Numbered from the stretch's first letter, positions 16,768-26,219 are shown. The stretch is 64,000 nucleotides of DNA from Aequorivita todarodis (GCF_028561335.1 NZ_JAQQTG010000007.1:1-64000), one strand, 5' to 3'. Made by a program: numbers and translations. The notes: generated by a model not told the origin, from the sequence alone.

Positions 16768-18872
16768 TCCTTTATGATTGAATTTAAATAATTTGCCGCC
16801 TTTTCTGAAACCTGCCTGCCCAAAACTTTTACCTGTTCGTGGTATTTTTTGTCCTGAAGCAACTTATTCAACATTTCTTTTGAAGGCTTTGAAAAGCGCC
16901 ACGTAGGATGCACACAGGCTTCTGCCAGATTTTTAAGCGTTTGCAGGTCCCAGAGTTGAAGCTCGTTTACATATTCAAAAGCCTTTTCGCGGATTTCGAA
17001 ACTGTAATCTGTTGAAGTGTAATGTTTAAGTTCGCTTACATAATTTTCCTTTTCCGGATTGTCATATCCCTCCGTCAGCAAGGCCAGAGCAAGCCACAAC
17101 TGCCGAATGTTTTTATTTTGAAAACCTTCAATTCCCTTCGTTTTGTTTAAATATTCTGTTCTTTTTTTAGGAAATTGCGTCCATAATTGATACAGCGCAG
17201 ATTCCATCGTTACATAGGAATCATCTTGCAGCAAACTTTCATATTCGGTTCGAAGTTCCTTTGGAATAATTTCCAGCGAAAGCGCCATAGCCTGCCGAAC
17301 GTATAGATTATTGCTTTCAAAAGCAGTTTTATAAAGTGGAAGCGTTTCAGCAAGTGGTTCATCCGCCAATTGATATACCGCTTCCTGCCCAATAAAATCG
17401 TTCGGGAAGGTAAGCGCGGTTTTCAACTGATTTTTTTTATCTGAAAATGGAACGGCCCGAAGCGCGGAAATTTCAAAATATTTATGGATGAAGGCCGATT
17501 TCAGCAAGGATTGGTACGCATCTTCACTTTGAAATGCCGTTTGTTGCAGCCAATCCTTTTCAAAGGTCGAAATATCCGCATCGGAAACCTTTTTCACTTC
17601 ATTTAAAAAATCTTCCGTGGCAACATTTTTGAATTTATATTTTTCCAGATAATTTTTAATAGCCAATTTAAAAGCATCCTCCCCCATTCGCTCGCGTAAA
17701 ATGTGCAGCGCCCATGCCCCTTTTTGATAAAAGGTAAGCGAGCTTGCCTTTGGGTTTAAAAGTGATTCGCCTTTGCCTTCATCGCTCGCAGCCTTTAATT
17801 GCTCGGCGGTTTGGTATAATTGCCAGTAATAATAATCTTCGCCGAAAATTTCCTTTTCAGCCAGTAACGCATAATAGGTTGCGAAACCTTCCTGCAGCCA
17901 ATGATCTTCATTAGCCTTTTCGGTAACCATATCGCCAAACCATTGGTGGGCCAGCTCGTGGGCGTTTACGTTTACGTAGTTTCTGTCGTTAAAACCCGTG
18001 GAATCTACCACAAACGCTTCGGAAAAAATGGTGAGGGTCGTATTTTCCATCCCGGCATACAGAAAATCGCGGACGGGAACCTGTTTGTAGTTTTGCCACG
18101 GATACGGCACGCCGATTTCGGTTTCCAGAAAATCGAATATTCGTTTACTGTAACGATACGTAGGTTCTACTTTTAGGGAATCTTTCGGTTTGAAATACAA
18201 TTCGATAGGAATTCCTGAGTTTGAAACGAGGTTTTTTTTGTTGAAATCGCCGATGGCGAAAGCCACGAGATAGCTGGACATGGGTTCATTCATATCAAAG
18301 CGCCAGCCGTTTATTTCGTGTACATTTTCCACATTCAATAATTTTCCATTGGCAACCACCGTTTTTTCCTTTGACGCAATTATCTGTAAATCGAATTCAA
18401 TTTTATCATTTACGTCATCGATGCTGGGCAACCAATTTGAAGTGTATTTCCCCTGGCCTTGCGTCCAAATTTCAGTGTCGAAGAAGTAGAGTGTCTGCTT
18501 TGGTTTCATACTGTACCACAAATCTGCCTTATAGGTTTTTCCTGCTTCAAAATTACCTGAAAACCACAGTTTTTTTTCGTCAGAAGAAATTTTGAAATCT
18601 TTCGTAATTATGTCCAACAATTCAATGTTTACGGCATTTAAGAATACAGAATCGGTGTTTTTTAAAACTTTAAAAGTGACCGTAAAACGTCCTTCTATTT
18701 TCTTTTCAAAAACATTGGGGCCAATAGAAGCCTCAATCCTCAAAAAATCCACAACATCGGTCTGTTGGGCTTGCAATTCCGCACATCCCCCAAATATTAT
18801 GAATAGCAGAAATACTATCGACGAAAACCTTCGCAACAAATTAGTTGGCTTCAATTTCAAAAAATAAAACAT
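16764..18872 (-). CDS. M1-family metallopeptidase (aminopeptidase N-like)
   Basis: 702 residues with a Sec signal (FSSIVFLLFIIFGG, cleaved near AQA; the Cys inside leaves a lipoprotein signal possible). The M1 substrate motif AGMEN is at about 273-277. The zinc site is HELAH at 305-309 with the third ligand Glu328 in LQEG. A helical C-terminal domain follows. It is expected to trim N-terminal residues from peptides outside the cytoplasm. It is followed by the overlapping patatin gene; a hairpin terminator of the upstream T9SS gene ends 3 bp before its start codon. Confidence 0.95.
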   Translation of the reverse strand: MFYFLKLKPTNLLRRFSSIVFLLFIIFGGCAELQAQQTDVVDFLRIEASIGPNVFEKKIEGRFTVTFKVLKNTDSVFLNAVNIELLDIITKDFKISSDEKKLWFSGNFEAGKTYKADLWYSMKPKQTLYFFDTEIWTQGQGKYTSNWLPSIDDVNDKIEFDLQIIASKEKTVVANGKLLNVENVHEINGWRFDMNEPMSSYLVAFAIGDFNKKNLVSNSGIPIELYFKPKDSLKVEPTYRYSKRIFDFLETEIGVPYPWQNYKQVPVRDFLYAGMENTTLTIFSEAFVVDSTGFNDRNYVNVNAHELAHQWFGDMVTEKANEDHWLQEGFATYYALLAEKEIFGEDYYYWQLYQTAEQLKAASDEGKGESLLNPKASSLTFYQKGAWALHILRERMGEDAFKLAIKNYLEKYKFKNVATEDFLNEVKKVSDADISTFEKDWLQQTAFQSEDAYQSLLKSAFIHKYFEISALRAVPFSDKKNQLKTALTFPNDFIGQEAVYQLADEPLAETLPLYKTAFESNNLYVRQAMALSLEIIPKELRTEYESLLQDDSYVTMESALYQLWTQFPKKRTEYLNKTKGIEGFQNKNIRQLWLALALLTEGYDNPEKENYVSELKHYTSTDYSFEIREKAFEYVNELQLWDLQTLKNLAEACVHPTWRFSKPSKEMLNKLLQDKKYHEQVKVLGRQVSEKAANYLNSIIKE

Positions 18873-18874
18873 AA

Positions 18875-18911
18875 AAAAAGGTTATTCGTGTTTACCAAAA
18901 ATAACCTTTTT
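18875..18911 (-). terminator. Perfect 12-bp-stem terminator
   Basis: Arms 18875-18886 and 18900-18911 are perfectly complementary over 12 bp with a 13-nt loop. Read on the minus strand the structure ends in a run of T, so it terminates the PNGase F-like gene just before the M1 peptidase ATG at 18872. The peptidase therefore has very little room for a promoter of its own and may depend partly on read-through. Confidence 0.75.
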
Positions 18912-18932
18912 AAAAGTTTGTGAAGTAATTTT

Positions 18933-20510
18933 CTATTCTAAAATGATTCTTTTCGCGCCTGTTCCGTAAGAATTTTCAAGGTTGATGAAATAAACTCCTT
19001 TTGAAAGGTCAGTAAGATCAAAAGAATAGTTGTTCAATTCAGCAACTGATTTAAAATAATATGACTTTACCGATTTTCCGTCCACAGTGTTGATGGTCAT
19101 GCGTGAAACGGATTCTGGATATTGGGTCTTTATTTGAAAAACACCATTTGAGGGGTTTGGATATATTGTAATATCATACACCGCGGTATTGTCTATTGCC
19201 GTTATTCCGAGTGTGTTTCCATAAACCATCGGGTTATTGCTGTGGTTTATAATGTGCGTATCTACATAATAAATTGGGTTATACCCGTCATTGCAATCTG
19301 CACAGGTCTGGCCCGAAACGCAATTTGGATTGTTCGGGTGGCAATTATCCTGATACCCCGGATGGAAACGGTAGTCGAGGTTAAAAGTAGTGCCCGCGTA
19401 TTGGGTTAAGTCGTAAACATGCGGCGGCGAAATAGCTCCGGGACACCAACCCGCCCTGCTGTACTGCCAAGTTCCCTGCTGACCGGTACAGCCATCGGGG
19501 TTCGGATTGCATTGGTTCCACAGGTGCTGCGTAAAAGTTTCGGTACCATTAATATCAAAATAGTGTGTAGCATTAAAAAATTCCGCGGCATTTGCCGTGT
19601 TGTTGCCTCCCCAGCCGTGCCCCGTGTTTGAAACACGCAAATGGGAAGCCTGCACTCCTTCCGGAATTTCCACACTAAAAGTTTCAACAGGCTGCAAATT
19701 GGCAGGATCGCCAAAGGCATAACCGTCGTCCCAAACTTCTACAACATTGCTATAAGCGTACTGCGGTGCACCGGCAGTATATTCGGTGTCTAAGGTAAGT
19801 TGCCAGCCTCCCGTGCCCCAAGTGTCAATAAACACACGGATTTCCACCTCGCCTTGCAGCAACGACATATAATCGGTAACATCCAACTCGTGATTGCACC
19901 CCACGCCATAGGGAGTAATGTATCTAATTAATTGAATCCAATTGCCGTCCGGTGCCTTTACATCTATAAATGCCCAGCGGTCCCAATCATCACATCCTCC
20001 TGGAATATTTGGGCATTCCACTTCCAAAAACGCGTTCATATCGTTATAGGCACCCACGAATTGCGGAAAGGTATGGGTTCCGTAGTACCAGCGGTCGTTT
20101 TGGCCCGTAAATTCAATAACCACATCTTCCAAACTTCGCACTACTTGGGTGTTGGCGGTCTGGTTTACCGTAATATTACGGGTGAGGGAAGTTTCATCGC
20201 CATCCGTGGTTTTGGCGGTAATAACAATGGTGTGCGCTCCGTAATTGGCGGGCGTCCACAAATAGTAATAAAAACCGGTTTCTGCCACGGCTGGGTAATC
20301 TGTGCCGTTTATGTTTACAATTACTTCTGAAATGCTATCGGGCGAATCTACCGAAGCATTCATATAAATAGGGTACGGTTTTAAAACGGGCATTTCAAGC
20401 GGATAATCTTCCGTGAGTCGCGTAGTAAGTTCGGGAGTGGCAAGATTTTCAGCAAACACTGAAAGTTGCAGAAAAAATGCCAATGCAAATAAAAGGTAGT
20501 TTTTTTTCAT
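18933..20510 (-). CDS. PNGase F-like T9SS-secreted protein
   Basis: 525 residues. It has a signal peptide (MKKNYLLFALAFFLQLSVFA), a beta domain, then a region resembling the two jelly-roll domains of peptide-N-glycosidase F, and a T9SS type A domain from about residue 450 (YPNPSNGVFQIKT ... GVYFINLENSYG). From my memory of the PNGase F sequence, Asp60 corresponds to Asp177 here (DDWDRW), Glu206 to Glu310 (NAAEFF), while Glu118 is replaced by Asp229 (VFIDTW). AGWCPG at 353-358 is also shared. It may remove N-glycans from glycoproteins outside the cell, or bind glycans if the substitution matters. Confidence 0.8.
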   Translation of the reverse strand: MKKNYLLFALAFFLQLSVFAENLATPELTTRLTEDYPLEMPVLKPYPIYMNASVDSPDSISEVIVNINGTDYPAVAETGFYYYLWTPANYGAHTIVITAKTTDGDETSLTRNITVNQTANTQVVRSLEDVVIEFTGQNDRWYYGTHTFPQFVGAYNDMNAFLEVECPNIPGGCDDWDRWAFIDVKAPDGNWIQLIRYITPYGVGCNHELDVTDYMSLLQGEVEIRVFIDTWGTGGWQLTLDTEYTAGAPQYAYSNVVEVWDDGYAFGDPANLQPVETFSVEIPEGVQASHLRVSNTGHGWGGNNTANAAEFFNATHYFDINGTETFTQHLWNQCNPNPDGCTGQQGTWQYSRAGWCPGAISPPHVYDLTQYAGTTFNLDYRFHPGYQDNCHPNNPNCVSGQTCADCNDGYNPIYYVDTHIINHSNNPMVYGNTLGITAIDNTAVYDITIYPNPSNGVFQIKTQYPESVSRMTINTVDGKSVKSYYFKSVAELNNYSFDLTDLSKGVYFINLENSYGTGAKRIILE

Positions 20511-20626
20511 CTGTAAATACTATTTGAATGATTAAATTAGCCAAGATATACCAACAAATATATCATTTAAAACTTCAGAGGAAGTAAGCCAGGGATTTTT
20601 TTTTCTTAAAATGGAAGCCTAATTAT

Positions 20627-23185
20627 ATGAATGCCAATTTTCTGCAAACCCCGATAGATTACCTAAAAGGCGTTGGGCCCAACCGGGCCGATTTGCTGAA
20701 AAAGGAACTCGGCATCCATACCTTTCAGGATTTGCTGAATCTTTTTCCGAATAGATATTTGGACCGTACCCAGTATTACAAAATCGCGCAGTTGCAACAG
20801 ACCAATGCCGAGGTACAGATTATCGGAAAAATCACCCACATTAAAACCGTAGAACAAAAACGAGGGAAGCGATTAGTTGCAACTTTTATTGACGAAACGG
20901 GAACGATGGAATTGGTTTGGTTCCGTGGCCAAAAATGGATTCGTGAAAATTTAAAGCTGAATGTTCCGTACGTAATTTTCGGAAAGACGAATTATTTCAA
21001 CGGTAGTTTTTCCATGCCGCACCCTGAAATGGAATTGCTCGATGCGCACGAAAAAAGTATTCGTTCCGCAATGCAACCCGTGTATCCTTCCTCTGAAAAA
21101 TTAAGCAACAGTGGCATCACAAATAGGGTGATAAATGGACTGATGCAGCAGCTGTTTTTAGAGAGCAAAAATAACTTCGCCGAGACCCTCTCAAAACCAC
21201 TTTTGGAACAGCTGAAATTGGTCTCGAAAAAGGAGGCACTTTTCAACATACATTTTCCGAAAAGTCAGGGGCATTTGGCACGGGCACAATACCGATTAAA
21301 GTTTGAGGAATTGTTTTATATTCAGTTGCAATTAATCCGAAAAAACCTCATCCATAAATCGAAAATCAAGGGCCATATGTTTGATAAAATAGGCCATAAC
21401 TTCAACACCTTTTATTCGCAACATTTGCCCTTTGAATTGACCGAGGCACAGAAGCGCGTCATCAAGGAAATCCGCAACGATTTGGGAAGCAATGCGCAGA
21501 TGAACCGACTTTTGCAGGGCGATGTGGGTTCGGGGAAAACCATAGTAGCGTTCATGTCAATGTTAATAGCACTTGACAACGGTTTTCAGGCCTGTTTAAT
21601 GGCGCCGACTGAAATTTTGTCAGTTCAACATTACAATGGTTTAGCTGAAATGTGTAAAAGCCTGAACACCAGTATTGAATTATTGACCGGCTCAACCAAA
21701 ACTTCAAAAAGAAAAGAAATTCACGAAAAACTTGAAAATGGCGAGTTAGACATCTTAATTGGCACCCACGCCTTGCTCGAAGATAAGGTAAAATTTAAAA
21801 ATTTAGGGCTTGCAATTGTGGATGAGCAACACCGTTTTGGAGTGGAACAACGGAGCAAATTATGGCATAAGGGAGGCCCACCTCAATCCTCCCTGAGGGA
21901 GGAAGCAGCAAGAGTGCGTAAAAAATATATGACGGCTAGGCCATCTGCTTATAAATTACTAAAAGAGCTCCAGCAAAAAAACAAAAAACAACCCACCCAA
22001 GCCGAAGCAATTTTATGGGAATGTTTACGAACCAAAAAACTTGATTATAAATTTAGACGACAACATATTATTGATGAGTTTATTGTCGATTTTGTCTGTC
22101 TCGAAAAAAAGCTGATAATTGAAGTAGATGGGGGATATCACAACCATCCACAGCAAAAAGAAGCTGATGAGCTGAGAACGCAGATTTTAAAAGAACTGAA
22201 GTTTAAAGTACTACGGTTCCCAAATGAAGAAATAATAGGCAATATCGATGCCTCGCTAAAAACAATTGAAACAGCTTTAAAAAGCCTCCCCTCCGGGGAG
22301 GTTGGAGGGGCCGGGGCCATTCCCCCCCACATCCTCGTTATGACCGCCACCCCCATCCCCCGCACCCTCGCCATGAGTGTGTATGGCGACCTGGATATCA
22401 GTGTGATTGACGAGTTGCCGCCAGGCCGAAAAAACATCAAAACTGTCCACCGTTTTGACGCCAATAGACTAAAGGTTTTTCGCTTTATAAAGGACGAAAT
22501 TTCGAAGGGACGGCAGGTGTATTTTGTCTATCCATTGATACAGGAAAGTGAGGCGATGGATTACAAGGATTTGATGGATGGATACGAAAGCATCGTGCGC
22601 GAATTTCCTCCCGACGGTTCGGGACCGAAATATCAAGTTTCCATCGTTCACGGACAGATGAAACCAGCCGATAAGGATTATGAAATGAACCGTTTTATAA
22701 AAGGCGAAACCCAAATTATGGTCGCCACAACGGTTATAGAAGTTGGCGTAAATGTGCCAAATGCCAGTGTGATGATTATTGAAAGTGCGGAACGTTTTGG
22801 ACTATCACAATTACATCAATTGCGCGGCAGAGTTGGTCGCGGTGCCGAACAGAGTTACTGCATTTTAATGACCGGCCACAACCTTTCGGCAGATGCCAAA
22901 ACCCGCTTGGAAACTATGGTACGCACTAGCGACGGTTTTGAAATTGCCGAAGTGGATTTAAAACTTCGCGGCCCCGGCGATTTGATGGGCACCCAGCAAA
23001 GCGGCGTGCTGAACCTTCGCATTGCAGACCTCGTAAAAGATTCGGAAATATTGAAGATTGCCCGGAGCTATGCCTCACAGACCCTAAAAGCAGACCCCAA
23101 CCTTTCTTCCGAAGAAAATATTCCTATAAAAAACACATTCGAGCAGCTTGTAAAGTACCGAAATATCTGGAATTACATTTCTTAG
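20627..23185 (+). CDS. recG: ATP-dependent DNA helicase RecG with an in-frame DUF559 nuclease insertion
   Basis: 852 residues; without the insertion it would be 703, the usual RecG length. The wedge/OB region is followed by Walker A GDVGSGKT (298-305), DEQH (399-402), then the foreign segment (about 416-564), then TATP (573-576), the rest of the helicase and the conserved tail QLVKYRNIWNY. RecG reverses stalled forks and processes Holliday junctions. The normal sequence KLW-K..IPPHILVMTATPIPRT is split after KLWHK and resumes at IPPHIL. The reading frame is intact across both joints. Whether the helicase still works, or the extra domain alters it, cannot be told from sequence. Confidence 0.97.
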   Translation: MNANFLQTPIDYLKGVGPNRADLLKKELGIHTFQDLLNLFPNRYLDRTQYYKIAQLQQTNAEVQIIGKITHIKTVEQKRGKRLVATFIDETGTMELVWFRGQKWIRENLKLNVPYVIFGKTNYFNGSFSMPHPEMELLDAHEKSIRSAMQPVYPSSEKLSNSGITNRVINGLMQQLFLESKNNFAETLSKPLLEQLKLVSKKEALFNIHFPKSQGHLARAQYRLKFEELFYIQLQLIRKNLIHKSKIKGHMFDKIGHNFNTFYSQHLPFELTEAQKRVIKEIRNDLGSNAQMNRLLQGDVGSGKTIVAFMSMLIALDNGFQACLMAPTEILSVQHYNGLAEMCKSLNTSIELLTGSTKTSKRKEIHEKLENGELDILIGTHALLEDKVKFKNLGLAIVDEQHRFGVEQRSKLWHKGGPPQSSLREEAARVRKKYMTARPSAYKLLKELQQKNKKQPTQAEAILWECLRTKKLDYKFRRQHIIDEFIVDFVCLEKKLIIEVDGGYHNHPQQKEADELRTQILKELKFKVLRFPNEEIIGNIDASLKTIETALKSLPSGEVGGAGAIPPHILVMTATPIPRTLAMSVYGDLDISVIDELPPGRKNIKTVHRFDANRLKVFRFIKDEISKGRQVYFVYPLIQESEAMDYKDLMDGYESIVREFPPDGSGPKYQVSIVHGQMKPADKDYEMNRFIKGETQIMVATTVIEVGVNVPNASVMIIESAERFGLSQLHQLRGRVGRGAEQSYCILMTGHNLSADAKTRLETMVRTSDGFEIAEVDLKLRGPGDLMGTQQSGVLNLRIADLVKDSEILKIARSYASQTLKADPNLSSEENIPIKNTFEQLVKYRNIWNYIS
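21872..22318 (+). mobile_element. DUF559 nuclease cassette with palindromic ends, inside recG
   Basis: A 447-bp (149-codon) insertion. The core from the in-frame ATG at 21929 encodes a Vsr-like/DUF559 domain: TQAEAILWECLR, KFRRQHIIDEFIVDFVCL, KKLIIEVDGGYH, then DELRTQILKELKFKVLRF. Acidic residues in AEAILWE, VDF and IEVDG fit the nuclease fold. The ends (21875-21906 and 22284-22312) are inverted relative to each other, each with a GGCCC head and its own palindrome (TCCTCCCTGAGGGAGGA on the left, CTCCCCTCCGGGGAG on the right). There are no intein splice residues (no terminal His-Asn or Cys/Ser). Confidence 0.88.
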
Positions 23186-23225
23186 TTCTACTATAAAATT
23201 TTATATAATCACAACACTTCCATAT

Positions 23226-23267
23226 AGGGGGGAAAACCCCCATCAATTTAGGGGGATTTCCCCCTAA
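23226..23267 (+). terminator. Two G5/C5 hairpins after recG
   Basis: GGGGGGAAAACCCCC (from about 23227) and AGGGGGATTTCCCCCT (23252-23267) form two small hairpins between recG and the araC-type gene. The T tract after them is poor (TAAATAATT), so they may be a weak terminator or an operator for the downstream regulator. The second palindrome is identical to the one after the patatin gene. Confidence 0.5.
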
Positions 23268-23345
23268 ATAATTAAATCAATTTTTCGTATTTTGTTAGAT
23301 ATTAGAAAGATATGGGCCAAAACACCCAGTCTTAAAGTAAATGAA

Positions 23346-24176
23346 ATGTTTAAAACATTTATTCCATCCAAAATTCTTCAACCCTACGTTGCATTTTTTT
23401 ATACCATAAAATGTGAGAAAATAAATTACGACCAAATAATTAGTGAATACGCGCTACCAAGTGGATTTGGACATATGGGGTTTCACTATAGGGGTTCCTT
23501 TTACGTCCTTCAAAAAAACAAGAAGCAAGACCTTGCCAGGTTTTATGGGGTCGGGCAACAAACGCACCAATACTATATTAACTCAGATTCAGAACTGGTA
23601 GATTTTTATGGAGTAACATTTCACCCAACTGCAATGTGGCATCTATTTGGGTTGGATATGCCATCCATTACCGATAAAGCTTTTGCAAGCACCGCGCTCT
23701 TTAGCACTAATATCGAAAAATTTACAAAACAATTTAATGAAGATCAAGAGCCTGCTTTAAAAATAAAACTTATTGAGAATCTCTTGCTCGATGAAATATT
23801 ATCTGTACAACCGCAGTTGAATGTTATTGATACCGCTATCCAAAAGATAAATGAAACCTATGGCTGCGGTTCTATTGCAGCGCTTATTGATGAATTGGGA
23901 ATTAGTGCTCGGTACTTTCAAAAAAACTTTAAAAAAATGGTTGGTATTACCCCTACCACCTATAAACGGATAGTGCGTTTTAATTGTATGTTTTCCCAAT
24001 TAAAAATTGATGCCCCCATTGATTGCAAAGGCTTAAGTGCCTTTTATAATTATTACGACTTTCCCCATTTTACCAAGGATTTTAAAAGGTATTGTGGCAG
24101 CTGCCCATCAGCATTTCATATTGAAAAGTTCCATTTTCTTCGAGAAGTTGTGGCTTCAAAAGCGTTAATGGACTAG
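23346..24176 (+). CDS. AraC-family transcriptional regulator
   Basis: 276 residues from the ATG at 23346; an upstream TTG would add 18 unlikely residues. The N-terminal half resembles the cupin-like sensor region of AraC proteins common in Bacteroidota (FIPSKILQPYVAFFYTI, VDFYGVTFHPTAMWHLFG). The C-terminal HTH_18 region includes SIAALIDELGISARYFQKNFKKMVGITP and DFPHFTKDFKRYCGSCPSAF, read in segments. It opens the island between recG and the recG remnant. Its 3' end and downstream hairpin are duplicated twice further along, each time ahead of a secreted-peptidase gene, which suggests a regulatory link to those genes; that is inference. Confidence 0.9.
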   Translation: MFKTFIPSKILQPYVAFFYTIKCEKINYDQIISEYALPSGFGHMGFHYRGSFYVLQKNKKQDLARFYGVGQQTHQYYINSDSELVDFYGVTFHPTAMWHLFGLDMPSITDKAFASTALFSTNIEKFTKQFNEDQEPALKIKLIENLLLDEILSVQPQLNVIDTAIQKINETYGCGSIAALIDELGISARYFQKNFKKMVGITPTTYKRIVRFNCMFSQLKIDAPIDCKGLSAFYNYYDFPHFTKDFKRYCGSCPSAFHIEKFHFLREVVASKALMD

Positions 24177-24275
24177 TCTCCATAAAATACCTTTAAAACT
24201 TTATGCAATTGATTTCCAAAGCATAAAGGGCGGTTTTATACAACTCGTTATTAAGTGTTCCTATTACTTTTAGAG
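24018..24275 (+). repeat. Island repeat copy A (araC 3' end plus hairpin)
   Basis: Copy A of the island repeat. It covers the last 50 or so codons of the araC-type gene, its TAG stop and about 95 bp after it. The hairpin has perfect 8-bp arms CTTTATGC (24199-24206) and GCATAAAG (24221-24228). The first 100 bases after position 24061 are nearly identical to copy B, and the last 115 or so to copies B and C. Confidence 0.92.
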
Positions 24276-24354
24276 TTGTAAGTGGACGAAAAAGAAAATT
24301 AGGTCAATTACAAATGGGAAAAAGAAAATTTAAACAAATTTAAAAACAAATATC

Positions 24355-25869
24355 ATGAAATATTTGATCCTTACTACATTTTTCATTTATGGTTGCATAA
24401 GTTTTGGGCAAATCAAACCTAAAACAAATTCACCCGATAGATTCATTCCTGAAAATGTGATAGAAATTCCAACCAAAAACAATCAGGTTGAGATTCCAAA
24501 AAATACCACCCCAAAAAGAATAAACATTGTTCCAACACTTTATGGAAAATGGACAAATGCGAATAAGAATATGCTATATATTTATAAAGAAAATGATGTG
24601 AAATTCTTTTTCGTTTCCGAGGAAAAAGTCATTAATCCATTATGGACTATTATCGGAACAGCTAAAAAAAATCCCGACGGTACTTTTAAATTTGAATACG
24701 GTTATGCCTTCAATAAAAACAACACCGGTTTTGACAATTGGATTTTCGAGAAGGATTTAAAAGGAAGTTTTATGGATACACGTGGTACGAATGTTTGGAA
24801 AAAATATTCTGGACCATTGGTGCGAAGTAAAAAGGTATTTTCCCCCCCCACACCTAAAGCAGGAACCTCAGTCCTAGTTGGCCCCCTTTCCTTTTCGAAC
24901 ACTTACACAGATTCAAAAAGACAGATTATGTGGCATGTTAACAATGCTGGAGATAAAATATTTATGTTGGGTGAAACAGTAGATGGGGTAATACAATTTA
25001 TTGGCATTGGTACTCGAACAAAACAATTAAACACAAAATATGGTAATACTTATCAACTGGATATGAATTTAGTAAATACTATAGGACCAAATGACAAAAC
25101 AGTTAATTATAAATTTATGTGGGATAGCCGTGGAATATCTTATTTAAACAGTTCGGATTGCTATAATTTGGAAGCTGGATCATATCCTAGACCAGACGGG
25201 ATTACATTTGTTTGTCCAGATGGAATGGTTTCGGGAATGCAATATAGAATGATACCCCTTCATAAATATGATCTTAACCGTACAGCTAATGTGGCATCAA
25301 ACATACAGAAAAACCAAGCATATTTTAAATATACCCCACCCAGCTCTCCCTACAAGGACCCCAGACTCTCCGAAAATAATGACAAGGACAATGATGGCCA
25401 TGGATATATTGGGGCTTACAATTGCACTTTCTGTGATGATTGTGATGACAACGACCCCAATAGATTTCCAGGAAATTCGGAAGTTGCCGATATGAATGGC
25501 TATGACGAAGACTGTAATTATGAGACCATAGGTAAATTGGATCGTGATGGGGATGGGCACACCGATTATCGGGTAACTAACATAGATGAAAAAGGAAATA
25601 TTAGAAAAAGCGGAGACGACTGTAATGATAATGACCCAGACATATATGAAGGTAGAATCGAAACATGCGACGGTAAAGACAATAACTGTGACGGCAATAT
25701 AGATGAAGGCTTATTAAAAACACAATATTACAGAGATGAAGATGGTGATGGTTTGGGCAACCCTGATGTTTCCCGAGGTGTTAAGAATTGCTACCAGCCT
25801 GACGGTTATGTAAGCAACTCAATAGATTGCGACGATAGCGACAAGTCAAAAAAAACAAATTGTAACTAA
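24355..25869 (+). CDS. Secreted MopE-like protein with Asp-rich metal-binding motifs
   Basis: 504 residues. The signal peptide is MKYLILTTFFIYGCISFGQ. The middle (about 50-300) is a beta-rich region without recognised motifs. From about residue 340 come repeated Asp/Cys-rich segments of the MopE 'putative metal-binding' type: DNDKDNDGHGYIG, CDDCDDNDPNRFPG, LDRDGDGHTDY, GDDCNDNDPDIYEG, CDGKDNNCDGNIDEG, DEDGDGLGNP and IDCDDSDKS. Such repeats bind calcium, and copper in MopE itself. No T9SS domain is seen, so the export route beyond Sec is unclear. A segment at about residue 165 (SPPTPKAGT) resembles the in-frame REP-like insertions found in two other genes here. Confidence 0.8.
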   Translation: MKYLILTTFFIYGCISFGQIKPKTNSPDRFIPENVIEIPTKNNQVEIPKNTTPKRINIVPTLYGKWTNANKNMLYIYKENDVKFFFVSEEKVINPLWTIIGTAKKNPDGTFKFEYGYAFNKNNTGFDNWIFEKDLKGSFMDTRGTNVWKKYSGPLVRSKKVFSPPTPKAGTSVLVGPLSFSNTYTDSKRQIMWHVNNAGDKIFMLGETVDGVIQFIGIGTRTKQLNTKYGNTYQLDMNLVNTIGPNDKTVNYKFMWDSRGISYLNSSDCYNLEAGSYPRPDGITFVCPDGMVSGMQYRMIPLHKYDLNRTANVASNIQKNQAYFKYTPPSSPYKDPRLSENNDKDNDGHGYIGAYNCTFCDDCDDNDPNRFPGNSEVADMNGYDEDCNYETIGKLDRDGDGHTDYRVTNIDEKGNIRKSGDDCNDNDPDIYEGRIETCDGKDNNCDGNIDEGLLKTQYYRDEDGDGLGNPDVSRGVKNCYQPDGYVSNSIDCDDSDKSKKTNCN

Positions 25870-26219
25870 TTAAGGAAATACAAAAACAAATTGTTTTAAA
25901 ATAACACCCATGCAATTAATTGTTTTATTCGCTTTATAATTAACAACTTGTAGAGGCAGCTATCTTTTATCAAAAAAGTGAAAAGGCCGATATTATTTTT
26001 AATGTTCACCCCAATCAATTTCTAAACTCTTGCGCACGCAAAGATTGAGAGTGGCTTTAAATTTATTAAATACCAAATCGTTGGATGTAATTAAATCATT
26101 TGTTTTTTGATATTATTTATTGGTCTGCCAAATATAAATTTCTTGACATATTTAACAAATGTTAGAATCTATTAATAATCTATTGATTTAAAAAAAACAC
26201 TCATTAACGTATAGAAATC
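25870..26219. other. A+T-rich gap without a gene
   Basis: 350 bp, strongly A+T-rich. No open frame, RNA fold or member of the repeat families of this window was found in it. It presumably contains the promoter of the following gene. Confidence 0.6.

Noticed and set aside
21872-22318. Intein or intron inside recG
   Set aside because: No Cys/Ser at the left joint and no His-Asn at the right joint, and the frame is continuous; the ends are palindromic repeats instead.
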